64,000 nt of DNA from Flavobacteriaceae bacterium (lineage in GTDB: Bacteria > Bacteroidota > Bacteroidia > Flavobacteriales > Flavobacteriaceae): contig SIHP01000001.1 of the NCBI GenBank assembly GCA_004762155.1, positions 496,001 through 560,000 of the forward strand, written 5' to 3'. Positions 55,355-63,573 of this stretch are shown here, piece by piece. The position numbers were made by a program, and so were the translations under genes. The notes under the pieces are model-generated. The model did not search any database. It saw only the letters and a program-made list of their open reading frames with translations, and was not told where the DNA came from. The number at the start of each line of letters is the position of its first letter. Positions within the stretch are counted from its first letter, which is position 1.

Positions 55355-57010
55355 TTAAGAGAAATATATATAAATAAAGATAACGATTATACAAATTAGA
55401 GCTCCAGCTTGTTTTGTATATTTCCATGGAGTAATATCTACTTGTTTACTTTCTTTTTGAACATATGCCACTTTCTTTGGATTAAATTTACCAATTAAAA
55501 TCATAAGTACACTATTTAACACAAAAAGTATTGCCATAACATGTAAAAAATGTGGATAGGCAGTGGCTCCAGCTAAAGCTATAACCTCTTCTGAACCACC
55601 CAAGCCTTTTGCTTCTGCAATAGCACTATTAACAAAAGATGGCCTAAGAAAAAACTCACTTATTATATATAATATTGATCCTGAAAACAGCCCTATTTTA
55701 GCAGCAATTGCTGGTACTTTTTTAGTTACAAAACCAACAAAAATTATAGTTAAAATAGGAATACTATACACACCGTTTACTTGTTGTAAATAAGAGAATA
55801 TACTTTCTAAGCTAGATAAAAAAGGAGCAATAATCATTGCAGTAATAGCTAAAATTATACCGAAAGTTTTCCCATACTTAACAACCGTTTTTTCATCGGC
55901 CTGTTCATTAATATGTTGTTTATAAATATCAATTCCAAATAAAGTTACAGAACTATTTAACACACTATTAAAAGAACTTAAAATTGCACCAAAAATTACT
56001 GCTGCAAAAAAACCAACTAACTCTTTTGGTAAAATTTTCCTTACTAATTCTCCATAAGCTTCATCTGGAGAGCTAACATTTAAAGTTCCATTTAAAGACA
56101 TATAATAAGCTACAACTCCAGGCAAAACAACAATAAGCGGTCCTAATATTTTAATTGACGCCCCTAATAACAATCCTTTTTGTCCTTCTTGAAGATTCTT
56201 AGCTCCTAATGCACGTTGTATAATTTGTTGATTTGTTCCCCAATAAAAAACTTGTACTAACATCATTCCTGTAAAAATTGTTGCAAATGGTACAGATGCA
56301 GATGCACTTCCTATTGAATTGAAATGAGCTGGAATTTTTTCTTGCAACAATGAAATACCATCCATAACACTTCCGTTTCCAACAAATAAAAGTCCAAAAA
56401 ATGGAATTAAAATTCCACCAATTAACAAACCTACTGCATTTATTGAATCTGAAACTGCAACCGCTTTTAAGCCACCAAATACTGCGTAAATAGAACCAAT
56501 AATTCCAATAGACCATACACACAACCACAAGGCAGTACTTTTTGATACTCCCAACAAAGCTGGAACATCAAACATACCGCTAATTGCTAGGGAACCTGAA
56601 TATAAAATTGTTGGTAAAAGTACTACTGCATAGCCGGTTAAAAACAATGACGAGGTTAGTGTTTTTGTTGTAACATCAAATCTTTCGGCTAAAAACTGAG
56701 GTATGGTTATTAAACCACTTTTTAAATACCTTGGCAATAAGAATACGGCTGTAAAAACCATGGCAATAGCTGCTAATGTTTCCCAAGCCATTACTAGTAT
56801 ACCTTCAGAAAAAGCTGCTCCATTAAGACCAACTATTTGTTCTGTAGATAAGTTTGTTAGTAAAAGCGAACCAGCAATTACACCTGCTGTTAGACTTCTA
56901 CCGCCTAGAAAATAACCTTCGGAAGTTTCTTCGTTTGTTTTTCTTGTTGCATACCACGATACAACCGCTACAATTATTGTAAAGCCTAAAAAAGATAAAA
57001 TTCCTAACAT
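55355..57010 (-). CDS. sodium/solute symporter (SSS family)
   Basis: A 551-residue inner-membrane protein with about 14 helices. SSS motifs include EGYFLGGRSL, SLLLTNLSTEQIVGLNG and FYWGTNQQIIQRALGAK. It likely takes up a sugar (glucose or oligosaccharide) with Na+. Its stop is directly before the regulator start (55355/55354), so the two genes are coupled. Upstream region 57011-57850 has no clear minus-strand promoter. Family membership is clear; substrate is by context. Confidence 0.92.
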   Translation of the reverse strand: MLGILSFLGFTIIVAVVSWYATRKTNEETSEGYFLGGRSLTAGVIAGSLLLTNLSTEQIVGLNGAAFSEGILVMAWETLAAIAMVFTAVFLLPRYLKSGLITIPQFLAERFDVTTKTLTSSLFLTGYAVVLLPTILYSGSLAISGMFDVPALLGVSKSTALWLCVWSIGIIGSIYAVFGGLKAVAVSDSINAVGLLIGGILIPFFGLLFVGNGSVMDGISLLQEKIPAHFNSIGSASASVPFATIFTGMMLVQVFYWGTNQQIIQRALGAKNLQEGQKGLLLGASIKILGPLIVVLPGVVAYYMSLNGTLNVSSPDEAYGELVRKILPKELVGFFAAVIFGAILSSFNSVLNSSVTLFGIDIYKQHINEQADEKTVVKYGKTFGIILAITAMIIAPFLSSLESIFSYLQQVNGVYSIPILTIIFVGFVTKKVPAIAAKIGLFSGSILYIISEFFLRPSFVNSAIAEAKGLGGSEEVIALAGATAYPHFLHVMAILFVLNSVLMILIGKFNPKKVAYVQKESKQVDITPWKYTKQAGALICIIVIFIYIYFS

Positions 57011-57850
57011 AAGATTTGATTTATTTAATCAATGAAAATAGTAATTAATTAATGTTTTTTTTACAATATTAATAACTGTATGGTTTTTATATAGGTATTA
57101 ATTACTCAAAAACACAACAAAAAAACACTATAATACTCTGTTAAAAAGAAACTTAGAGTCAACTATAAAAAAACTAATGTATAGTTCTTTTTTCAATGTG
57201 AATTGTTTTTTAAATTTAAAAATCTTACGAATTTAATAAAAAAACACTTAAAAATTAACACATACACTACAAAAAAACATCTATTTTATCAATTTAAAAA
57301 CCAAACCAAACAAGAACTAAGAATACCTAACATTTAACACCACATTTAATATAGATTTTACCGAATACACATTACTCCTACTTTTAAATAATTAAGCATC
57401 AAATATTAGTGCAAAAAATAAAATGCTTTTCACAATCAATTTAAACACTATAAAAACAAAATTCTATTCTTAAGTAAAACAGGAAAGAACTAAATAATTT
57501 AAAAAAGAGTGTGTATCAAATTTAACTTTTACAAATAACTTATCAAATACCTAAGAAAAACTAATCTATTTTCAAATTTCACTTACATGTTAAAACAAAA
57601 AAGTATTGATTTAAAATTATAATATTTTATTTGCGTTTCAACTTCTAATTTTAAACAAAAATTCATTTTAACAAAAAAAAAACAACCATTTACACTATTT
57701 ATAATCATTTTAATGAACAACAATAAACACAATTATACATAACAAAAAAGGTTAAAACCTGTTAATTATTAAAAAATATAGGGTTTTTAATAAAAATAAT
57801 ATATTTTTGTATACAACTACTATCTATATTTAATTTAAATAAAAATCGTT
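57011..57850. other. 840-nt AT-rich divergent spacer
   Basis: Between the PUL and the peptide locus. I see no ORF, repeats or hairpins worth naming; the TATTTTTG at 57802-57809 is the only promoter-like box. Composition changes little from neighbours. Confidence 0.5.
57802..57809 (+). promoter_or_regulatory. putative -7 promoter element TATTTTTG of the peptide locus
   Basis: Matches TAnnTTTG and lies 41 nt upstream of the TTG start of the VKOR fusion gene. A -33 box is not visible. Confidence 0.4.
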
Positions 57851-59449
57851 TTGAAAAGCAACTTAACTTATCTAGTACAAAAGTTACTATCGAAGAATAA
57901 GATTCCTTTTGACAAAGAGGAACTTTCATTTCAAATTCAGAGTCACCCGTCTTACCCTAGCTTACATGCTATTACAGGTGTCCTAGATCATTTTAACATA
58001 GAAAACATTGCAGCTGATGTACCAGCAACTTCTGAAGTACTTCAACAATTACCCAATTACTTTATAGCGCAAGTCTCAAACGACAATAGTTCAGACCTTG
58101 CTCTTGTTGAGAAAAAGAAAGAAAAATATATTATTTATCTTTCTGACAATCAAAAAGAAACAGTATCTGAAGGCGAATTCATCATAAAATTCACAGGAAT
58201 TATTGTTGCTGTTGAAAAATCTGAAGAAGAAGAAAAAAACAACTTAAAAATAAAAAGCAGCATATGGAAGAACATTTCTATAGCTATTTTAAGCCTTTTT
58301 GCATTAGCTTTCATCTATCAAAAAGGTGCCTCATTATATACTATTACTTATTTAATTCTTTCTGTTATTGGTTTTACAGCAAGTATTGCTATTATAAAAC
58401 AAGAACTTGGATTAAAAACAACTATTGGAGATGCTTTTTGCTCAGGTGCAAATGACAAAAAGGATTGTGATGCTGTTTTAACTTCAAAAGGTGCTGAAAT
58501 AATTAAAGGCTACAAACTAAGTGATTTTAGTCTTCTTTATTTTTCTGGAATTTTGTTATTAACGTTTACACAAATTATTAACCCTGTAATTCCTTTCACT
58601 TTTAGTTTAATAGCTATCCCAATAACATTATACTCTATATATTACCAATATGCTGTAGTAAAAAAATGGTGTATGTTATGTTTAACAATTGTTGGCGTAC
58701 TATGGTTACAAGCTTTAATTCCAGTACTAACTAATAGCTATATCACTACATTTATCACCAATGATATTATTGTTTTTGGATTAGTATCTTTTACTATTCT
58801 TTTAGCCTGGAATTATCTAAAGCCATTAATTACTGATGTTAATCAGCTGAAGAAAGAAAAAATAGAGAATGTGAAATTTAAAAGAAATTACACACTTTTC
58901 GAAAGCTTACTTCAAAAATCTTCTACAATAGACACAAACATAATCAATGGAAGAGAAATTATTTTTGGAAACAATAATGCTGATTTAGAAATAACAGTGA
59001 TTACGAATCCTTTTTGTGGACATTGTAAACCTGTTCATTCTCATATTGATGAAATATTACACAGATACAAAAACCAAGTAAAAATTAAAGTTCGTTTTAA
59101 CATTAATACCCAAGATTTAAATAGTGACGCCGTTAAAATAACTTCTAGACTTTTAGAATTATTTGAAACAAAAGGAGAGGTTGAATGTTTAAAAGCTATG
59201 GATGACATATATGGTGGTGAAACCCCTGAAAATTGGTTTAAAAAATGGGGAGAATGTATTGCTATTAAAACATATAACGAAGAATTGGAAAAAGAAAACA
59301 CATGGTGTAAAGACAATGCTATTAACTTTACCCCTGAAATTCTTATTAATGGAAAATCTTATCCTAAAGAATACAACAGATCTGATTTAATCTTTTTTAT
59401 TGAAGATATACACGAAAATACTACTAATAATACAGTTATTAATCTGTAA
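57851..59449 (+). CDS. C39-like / VKOR / thioredoxin fusion protein
   Basis: A 532-residue membrane protein that starts at TTG; there is no closer ATG that keeps the domain. Residues 1-125 resemble a C39 peptidase but have no catalytic Cys (HPSYPSLHA at 32-40). Residues 140-325 form a VKOR domain with several helices, loop cysteines C197 and C206, and the active CxxC C274-M-L-C277. Residues 350-532 are a DsbA/thioredoxin-like domain with C389-G-H-C392. It should oxidise thiols outside the cytosol. Placed beside Cys-rich peptides and their exporter, it may form their disulfides. Confidence 0.88.
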   Translation: MKSNLTYLVQKLLSKNKIPFDKEELSFQIQSHPSYPSLHAITGVLDHFNIENIAADVPATSEVLQQLPNYFIAQVSNDNSSDLALVEKKKEKYIIYLSDNQKETVSEGEFIIKFTGIIVAVEKSEEEEKNNLKIKSSIWKNISIAILSLFALAFIYQKGASLYTITYLILSVIGFTASIAIIKQELGLKTTIGDAFCSGANDKKDCDAVLTSKGAEIIKGYKLSDFSLLYFSGILLLTFTQIINPVIPFTFSLIAIPITLYSIYYQYAVVKKWCMLCLTIVGVLWLQALIPVLTNSYITTFITNDIIVFGLVSFTILLAWNYLKPLITDVNQLKKEKIENVKFKRNYTLFESLLQKSSTIDTNIINGREIIFGNNNADLEITVITNPFCGHCKPVHSHIDEILHRYKNQVKIKVRFNINTQDLNSDAVKITSRLLELFETKGEVECLKAMDDIYGGETPENWFKKWGECIAIKTYNEELEKENTWCKDNAINFTPEILINGKSYPKEYNRSDLIFFIEDIHENTTNNTVINL

Positions 59450-59464
59450 TGATTTATAAAGAAC

Positions 59465-59486
59465 AAAGCTCCTTGCGGAGCTTTGA
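59465..59486 (+). terminator. hairpin after the VKOR fusion gene
   Basis: Perfect arms AAAGCTCC (59465-59472) and GGAGCTTT (59477-59484), loop TTGC; a weak T stretch follows (GACTTTTG). Probably a terminator that lets the following peptide have its own transcript, or an attenuator. Confidence 0.65.
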
Positions 59487-59498
59487 CTTTTGAACAAA

Positions 59499-59550
59499 AT
59501 TCTCTCGCGAAGAATAGACACACTCAGTGAGTGTCTTTAAATGTTCGCTG
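59499..59550 (+). promoter_or_regulatory. conserved pseudoknot RNA element, copy B
   Basis: First hairpin ATTCT/AGAAT (59499-59503/59511-59515), S1 AGACAC/GTGTCT (59516-59521/59531-59536), S2 CAGTGA/TCGCTG (59525-59530/59545-59550, one G-U pair). S2 differs in most positions from the CCTTGA/TCAAGG copies yet pairs. The ATG is 25 nt downstream. Confidence 0.75.
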
Positions 59551-59575
59551 CAAATATAATTTTATATTTTTAATA

Positions 59576-59785
59576 ATGAAAAAATCAATCTTAAAACTTG
59601 GAAAAGCTTTAAAAAAGGCTGACCAAAAGGAAGTGTTTGGAGGAGCGCCCTCTCTCTCTTGCTATGGAAAAACCCCAGGAAGTTCTTGTGGTACAAGTAC
59701 AGGATATGTTTGTTGCTACCCTAGATATACTACTGATTATCTTTACTGTACAAGTCTTAGCTCTAGTAATTGTCTTTTACCTTAG
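59576..59785 (+). CDS. double-glycine leader peptide, 6 cysteines
   Basis: A 69-residue peptide starting at the ATG at 59576; longer starts upstream lie in the RNA element. Leader MKKSILKLGK ... EVFGG with GG at 22-23; core of 46 residues with 6 Cys, one pair adjacent (VCC). The leader is slightly divergent (KADQKEVF). First peptide after the VKOR gene. The high Cys number and the neighbouring oxidase domain support disulfide bonds. Target or activity unknown. Confidence 0.88.
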   Translation: MKKSILKLGKALKKADQKEVFGGAPSLSCYGKTPGSSCGTSTGYVCCYPRYTTDYLYCTSLSSSNCLLP

Positions 59786-59897
59786 GACCTTAACAAAACA
59801 TCAAACTCGTTACAAAACTATTATTTGATTTAAATATTCAATTCATAAATTTAATTATAATAATAATTTGTTATTAATTTTAAAACTAAAATTTATC

Positions 59898-60119
59898 ATG
59901 AAAAAATCAATTTTAAAACTTGGAAAAGCATTAGACAAAAAAGAACAAAAAGAAGTAAATGGTGGTTCATTAACATCTTTTTGCCAATATACATGTAGCG
60001 GTACAACAGCTAGACTTGCTTCTGGAAGTAGCACATACTGCTTATTAAATTACCCAGCAATAATTCGTGATTCTCCAATGTGCGGAGGAGGTGGCGGTGG
60101 AATTGATATTTGGGCATAG
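59898..60119 (+). CDS. double-glycine leader peptide, 4 cysteines, glycine-rich tail
   Basis: A 73-residue peptide; ATG at 59898 chosen because the leader MKKSILKLGK ... EVNGG starts there. The core has 4 Cys and a run of six glycines (CGGGGGGIDIWA) near the end. It lacks the RNA element, has a 112-nt spacer from the previous peptide, and is followed by a hairpin and then the exporter gene. The glycine run is not found in the other cores. Confidence 0.85.
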   Translation: MKKSILKLGKALDKKEQKEVNGGSLTSFCQYTCSGTTARLASGSSTYCLLNYPAIIRDSPMCGGGGGGIDIWA

Positions 60120-60159
60120 AATTTTCTTCTAAAAAAAAACAATCAATCCATTAAAAAAC

Positions 60160-60184
60160 AACTGGAAAGTTTAACTTTCCAGTT
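60160..60184 (+). terminator. hairpin between peptide and exporter genes
   Basis: Arms AACTGGAAAG (60160-60169) and complement (60175-60184), loop TTTAA. It has few T after it, and the exporter's TTG start is 23 nt downstream. It may be a partial terminator or an RNA structure lowering exporter expression relative to peptides. Confidence 0.6.
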
Positions 60185-60206
60185 ATTTAATAAAACAAAA
60201 AATTCC

Positions 60207-62393
60207 TTGAAAAAATTTCCAAATTACCAACAAACAGAAGCTAAAGATTGTGGCCCAACATGTATTAAAATAATCGCCAAACATTATGGTAAAACAATTA
60301 ATACACAACAACTCCGTAAACTTAGCGAAACAACTAGAGAAGGTAGTAGCCTACTTGGCTTAAGTGAAGCTGTCGAATCTGTTGGCTTTAAATCACTTGG
60401 AATTAAACTTGCTTTTAATAAATTTTTAGAAGCTCCCTTACCCTGTATTGTTCATTGGAACAAAAACCACTACGTAGTAGTGTATAAAATAAAGAAAGGC
60501 ATTGTATATGTATCTGATCCTGCTCATGGATTAATTACATATACTATTAAAGAATTTTTAAAATTTTGGATTGGTAATAATGCCGATGAAAACACTGAAG
60601 ATGGTATTGCACTATTAATTGAACCTACTCCTAAATTTTACCAAGAAGATTTTGAAGATGATGAAAAGTTTGGATTCTCATTCATCTTTAAATATCTTTT
60701 TAAATACAAAAAATTTATTGTTCAATTAATTATTGGACTTTTAGCCGGAAGTATACTACAATTAATTCTTCCTTTCTTAACTCAGAGTGTTGTTGATGTT
60801 GGTATTAAAAATCAAGACATTAACTTTGTATATCTAATTCTTTTTGCACAACTATTCCTTTTCATTGGAAAAGCTTCTTTAGAAATTATTCGTAGCTGGA
60901 TTTTACTACACTTAAGCACAAGAATTAACATCTCTTTAATTTCTGATTTCTTTATAAAGTTAATGAAACTACCTATTTCTTATTTTGATGTAAGAATGAC
61001 TGGAGATTTATTACAACGAATTAATGATCATAAACGTATTGAACGAATACTTACAACCTCTTCATTAACCGTATTATTTTCTTTCTTTAATCTTATTATT
61101 TTCAGCTTAGTTTTAGGCTATTATAGTGTACAGATTTTTGGAGTTTTTGTACTTGGTAGTGTTTTATATTTTGGTTGGGTATTATTTTTCTTTAAAAAAC
61201 GTAAAGAATTAGATTACAAACGATTTTCGGAGGTCAGCCAAGAACAAAGTAAAGTTATTGAGCTAATTAACGGAATGCAAGAAATTAAACTTCATAACGC
61301 TGAAAAACGAATGCGTTGGAACTGGGAATATGTACAAGCTCGTTTATTTAAAGTTGCCACAAAAAGTTTAGCCTTAGAGCAAACACAAAGTGTTGGATCT
61401 AATTTTATCAATGAACTTAAAAACATGTTCATTACTATTTTATCTGCAAAACTAGTAATTGATGGTGATATCACTTTAGGTATGATGATGGCTATTAGCT
61501 ATATCGTTGGTCAATTAAACGGTCCTATTGTACAACTTATTAATTTTATGAGAGATGTACAAGATGCTCAAATATCATTAGACAGACTTGGTGAAATCCA
61601 TAACATGGAAGATGAAGAAAAACCTGGAGATGAAAAACTAACAACTATTCCTGATAATGCAGCTATAAAATTAAATAATATCTCTTTCAGATATACTGGC
61701 GGATTAGAACCTGTTTTAAACAACCTTTCTCTGGAAATACCAGCAAACAAAATAACTGCTATTGTTGGTGTAAGCGGAAGTGGAAAAACAACCTTAATGA
61801 AGTTGTTATTAGGGTTTTATCATGTTGATAAAGGTGATATTATGATCAATAATTTCAACTTAAAAAACATCTCTCAAAAAGAATGGAGAAGAAACTGTGG
61901 AGTGGTTATGCAAGAAGGATATATTTTTAACGATTCTATTGCTAAAAACATTGCTGTTGGTGAAGACTATGTAGACAAAGAAAAACTTGCTCACGCAATT
62001 GACGTTGCTAATATTGCTGATTATATTGAAGGTTTGCCTTTAGGATACAACACTAAAATAGGGGCTGAAGGTTCTGGATTAAGTACTGGACAAAAACAAC
62101 GATTATTAATTGCACGTTCTGTATATAAAAATCCTAAATTCTTATTCTTTGATGAAGCGACTTCAGCATTAGATGCCAATAACGAAAAAGTAATTATGGG
62201 GAAATTAAATGAATTTTTCTCTAATAAAACAGCTGTAGTTATTGCTCACAGATTAAGCACTGTAAAAAACGCACATCAAATTGTAGTATTAGATAAAGGA
62301 CAAATTGTTGAACAAGGAAGTCATGAAGATCTTATAAAATTAAAAGGAAGTTATTACCATCTAGTTAAAAACCAACTAGACTTGGGTAAATAA
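60207..62393 (+). CDS. C39-peptidase ABC exporter (PCAT)
   Basis: A 728-residue exporter that starts at TTG. The N-terminal C39 peptidase has the triad C15 (in KDCGPTC), H88 (in NHYVVVYK) and D104 (SDP), plus Q9 for the oxyanion hole. Six membrane helices follow (about 170-450), and the C-terminal ATPase has Walker A GVSGSGKTTL (~520), a signature LSTGQ instead of LSGGQ, and FDEATSALD. It cleaves after GG of leaders and pumps the cores out. The eight leader peptides in the window fit its substrates. Confidence 0.95.
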   Translation: MKKFPNYQQTEAKDCGPTCIKIIAKHYGKTINTQQLRKLSETTREGSSLLGLSEAVESVGFKSLGIKLAFNKFLEAPLPCIVHWNKNHYVVVYKIKKGIVYVSDPAHGLITYTIKEFLKFWIGNNADENTEDGIALLIEPTPKFYQEDFEDDEKFGFSFIFKYLFKYKKFIVQLIIGLLAGSILQLILPFLTQSVVDVGIKNQDINFVYLILFAQLFLFIGKASLEIIRSWILLHLSTRINISLISDFFIKLMKLPISYFDVRMTGDLLQRINDHKRIERILTTSSLTVLFSFFNLIIFSLVLGYYSVQIFGVFVLGSVLYFGWVLFFFKKRKELDYKRFSEVSQEQSKVIELINGMQEIKLHNAEKRMRWNWEYVQARLFKVATKSLALEQTQSVGSNFINELKNMFITILSAKLVIDGDITLGMMMAISYIVGQLNGPIVQLINFMRDVQDAQISLDRLGEIHNMEDEEKPGDEKLTTIPDNAAIKLNNISFRYTGGLEPVLNNLSLEIPANKITAIVGVSGSGKTTLMKLLLGFYHVDKGDIMINNFNLKNISQKEWRRNCGVVMQEGYIFNDSIAKNIAVGEDYVDKEKLAHAIDVANIADYIEGLPLGYNTKIGAEGSGLSTGQKQRLLIARSVYKNPKFLFFDEATSALDANNEKVIMGKLNEFFSNKTAVVIAHRLSTVKNAHQIVVLDKGQIVEQGSHEDLIKLKGSYYHLVKNQLDLGK

Positions 62394-62435
62394 ATAAAAC
62401 TGGTTAGACGTAATCGAAACCATAATATTAAAAAT

Positions 62436-62488
62436 ATTCTCTCGCGAAGAATAGACACAAACCTTGAGTGTCTTTAAATATTTCAAGG
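62436..62488 (+). promoter_or_regulatory. conserved pseudoknot RNA element, copy C
   Basis: First hairpin ATTCT/AGAAT (62436-62440/62448-62452), S1 AGACAC/GTGTCT (62453-62458/62468-62473), S2 CCTTGA/TCAAGG (62462-62467/62483-62488). Loop 1 is AAA, loop 3 is 9 nt, good geometry for an H-type pseudoknot. The ATG is 30 nt downstream. Confidence 0.8.
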
Positions 62489-62518
62489 ATTTAATTAAAT
62501 ATTTTAAATCAATTTATT

Positions 62519-62695
62519 ATGAAAAAATCAATTTTAAATTTAGGAAAAACTTTAGCTAAAAAAGAACAAAAAAGCATCAATGGTGGTTTTGGAACTTGTT
62601 TTTGTTTATTACAGGACAGACAAGGAAATTTTTATGCTGAAATTGTAGACTGCTATAGTACTTGTCCTAATGGCACAGATCCTTTACAATACTAA
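62519..62695 (+). CDS. double-glycine leader peptide, 4 cysteines
   Basis: A 58-residue peptide missed by length filters. Leader MKKSILNLGK ... KSINGG, core of 35 residues with 4 Cys (GTCFC and DCYSTC). It follows the exporter gene by 125 nt, with the RNA element in between. A long hairpin at 62708-62745 follows. Core unlike the others; predicted secreted, disulfide-bonded. Confidence 0.85.
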   Translation: MKKSILNLGKTLAKKEQKSINGGFGTCFCLLQDRQGNFYAEIVDCYSTCPNGTDPLQY

Positions 62696-62707
62696 AAATC
62701 AGAAAAA

Positions 62708-62745
62708 CATAATAGTAGTATAATTTTATTAATACTACTATTATG
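62708..62745 (+). terminator. hairpin after a peptide gene
   Basis: Arms CATAATAGTAGTAT (62708-62721) and complement (62732-62745), loop 10 nt. A T-poor tail (GCTTTGTA) makes it a weak terminator. Confidence 0.55.
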
Positions 62746-62765
62746 CTTTGTATTAATTGTAAAAG

Positions 62766-62800
62766 TGACATAAATCTTGAGTGTCTTTAAATATTTCAAG
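62766..62800 (+). promoter_or_regulatory. pseudoknot RNA element, copy D, without first hairpin
   Basis: S1 GACAT/GTGTC (62767-62771/62781-62785, one G-U), S2 CTTGA/TCAAG (62776-62780/62796-62800). The 5' hairpin found in other copies is missing. The ATG is 25 nt downstream. Confidence 0.6.
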
Positions 62801-62825
62801 TTTTAAATTATATAAACAATTTATT

Positions 62826-63023
62826 ATGAAAAAAACAATTTTAGACTTAGGAAAATCACTAAATAAAACAGAACAAAAAAAAATAAAAGGAGGTAACTAT
62901 CCCGACCACGGATCTTGTATGATTGCATGTAGATCAATATATGGTTTTTACGGAGTCTGTTGCCCTGAATCAGGTGAACATGTTTGCTATGACGGCATGG
63001 CTTCAGGCCCAAAAGGATGTTAA
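62826..63023 (+). CDS. double-glycine leader peptide, 6 cysteines
   Basis: A 65-residue peptide; the ATG at 62826 is chosen, as the leader MKKTILDLGK ... KKIKGG starts there. The core has 6 Cys, with one CC pair (GVCC) and the end PKGC. The pattern is broadly similar to the peptide at 59576 (six Cys with a CC) but no sequence likeness otherwise. The RNA element copy lacks the first hairpin. Probably a disulfide-stabilised secreted peptide. Confidence 0.88.
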   Translation: MKKTILDLGKSLNKTEQKKIKGGNYPDHGSCMIACRSIYGFYGVCCPESGEHVCYDGMASGPKGC

Positions 63024-63049
63024 CATACTTAAAACAAAAAACATAAAGA

Positions 63050-63099
63050 AATCTCGAGAAGATTAGACACAAACCTTGAGTGTCTTTAATCATTCAAGG
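63050..63099 (+). promoter_or_regulatory. conserved pseudoknot RNA element, copy E
   Basis: First hairpin AATCT/AGATT (63050-63054/63060-63064), which differs from ATTCT/AGAAT of other copies by compensated changes. S1 AGACAC/GTGTCT (63065-63070/63080-63085), S2 CCTTGA/TCAAGG (63074-63079/63094-63099). The ATG is 29 nt downstream. Confidence 0.78.
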
Positions 63100-63128
63100 A
63101 TTTAATTAACTTATTAAATCAATTTATT

Positions 63129-63299
63129 ATGACAAAATCAATTTTAAATTTAGGAAAAACTTTAAACAAAGTAGAACAAAAATCAATTAACGGTGGATAC
63201 AGTAGATGTACAACTGACAGTGATTGTCAACTTGGTTATAAATGCTATGTATATGCCCAAAATACTTGCCAAGATCCTGACTATCCTACACAGTACTAA
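63129..63299 (+). CDS. double-glycine leader peptide, 4 cysteines
   Basis: A 56-residue peptide missed by length filters. Leader MTKSILNLGK ... KSINGG; core of 33 residues with 4 Cys (SRCTTDSDCQLGYKC...TCQDP). The spacing C-x5-C-x5-C-x7-C resembles a small knot, though I cannot claim a family. The RNA element is upstream and the next peptide 70 nt downstream. Confidence 0.85.
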   Translation: MTKSILNLGKTLNKVEQKSINGGYSRCTTDSDCQLGYKCYVYAQNTCQDPDYPTQY

Positions 63300-63369
63300 T
63301 TTCACTAAAACAAAAATAAATATCTTTAATATTTCAAAAATTAAAGAAACTTATTAAATCTATATTATT

Positions 63370-63549
63370 ATGAAAAAATCAATTTTAGATCTAGGAAAGC
63401 CTTTAGGCAAAAAAGAACAAAAATCAATTAATGGAGGATTTGATAGCCCTTGCTATGATTCTCCTGTAAGCAATGTAAACTGCGTAAGCCCCTGGATTTA
63501 CGCACCTGGTTGTGGATGGATTTGCTTAATAGAACCTATAACTCCTTAA
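63370..63549 (+). CDS. double-glycine leader peptide, 4 cysteines
   Basis: A 59-residue peptide missed by length filters. Leader MKKSILDLGK ... KSINGG; core of 36 residues with 4 Cys and two Trp (SPWIYAPGCGWICL). Upstream 63300-63369 has only a remnant of the element (TCTTTAATATTTCAA) without the pairing arms, so it is probably co-transcribed with the previous peptide. Terminator at 63574. Confidence 0.85.
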   Translation: MKKSILDLGKPLGKKEQKSINGGFDSPCYDSPVSNVNCVSPWIYAPGCGWICLIEPITP

Positions 63550-63573
63550 ATTTCACTCAATTTAAAGAATATT

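Noticed and set aside
56199..56528. 109-codon minus-strand ORF rich in Cys and Trp
   Set aside because: Another frame of the symporter gene, which has clear SSS motifs in its own frame.
59637..59828. 63-codon ORF overlapping a leader peptide
   Set aside because: Alternative frame of the peptide gene at 59576-59785, without a GG leader.
62436..62488. preQ1-I riboswitch
   Set aside because: Same H-type topology, but I see none of the conserved preQ1-I bases, and the downstream genes are peptides, not queuosine genes.
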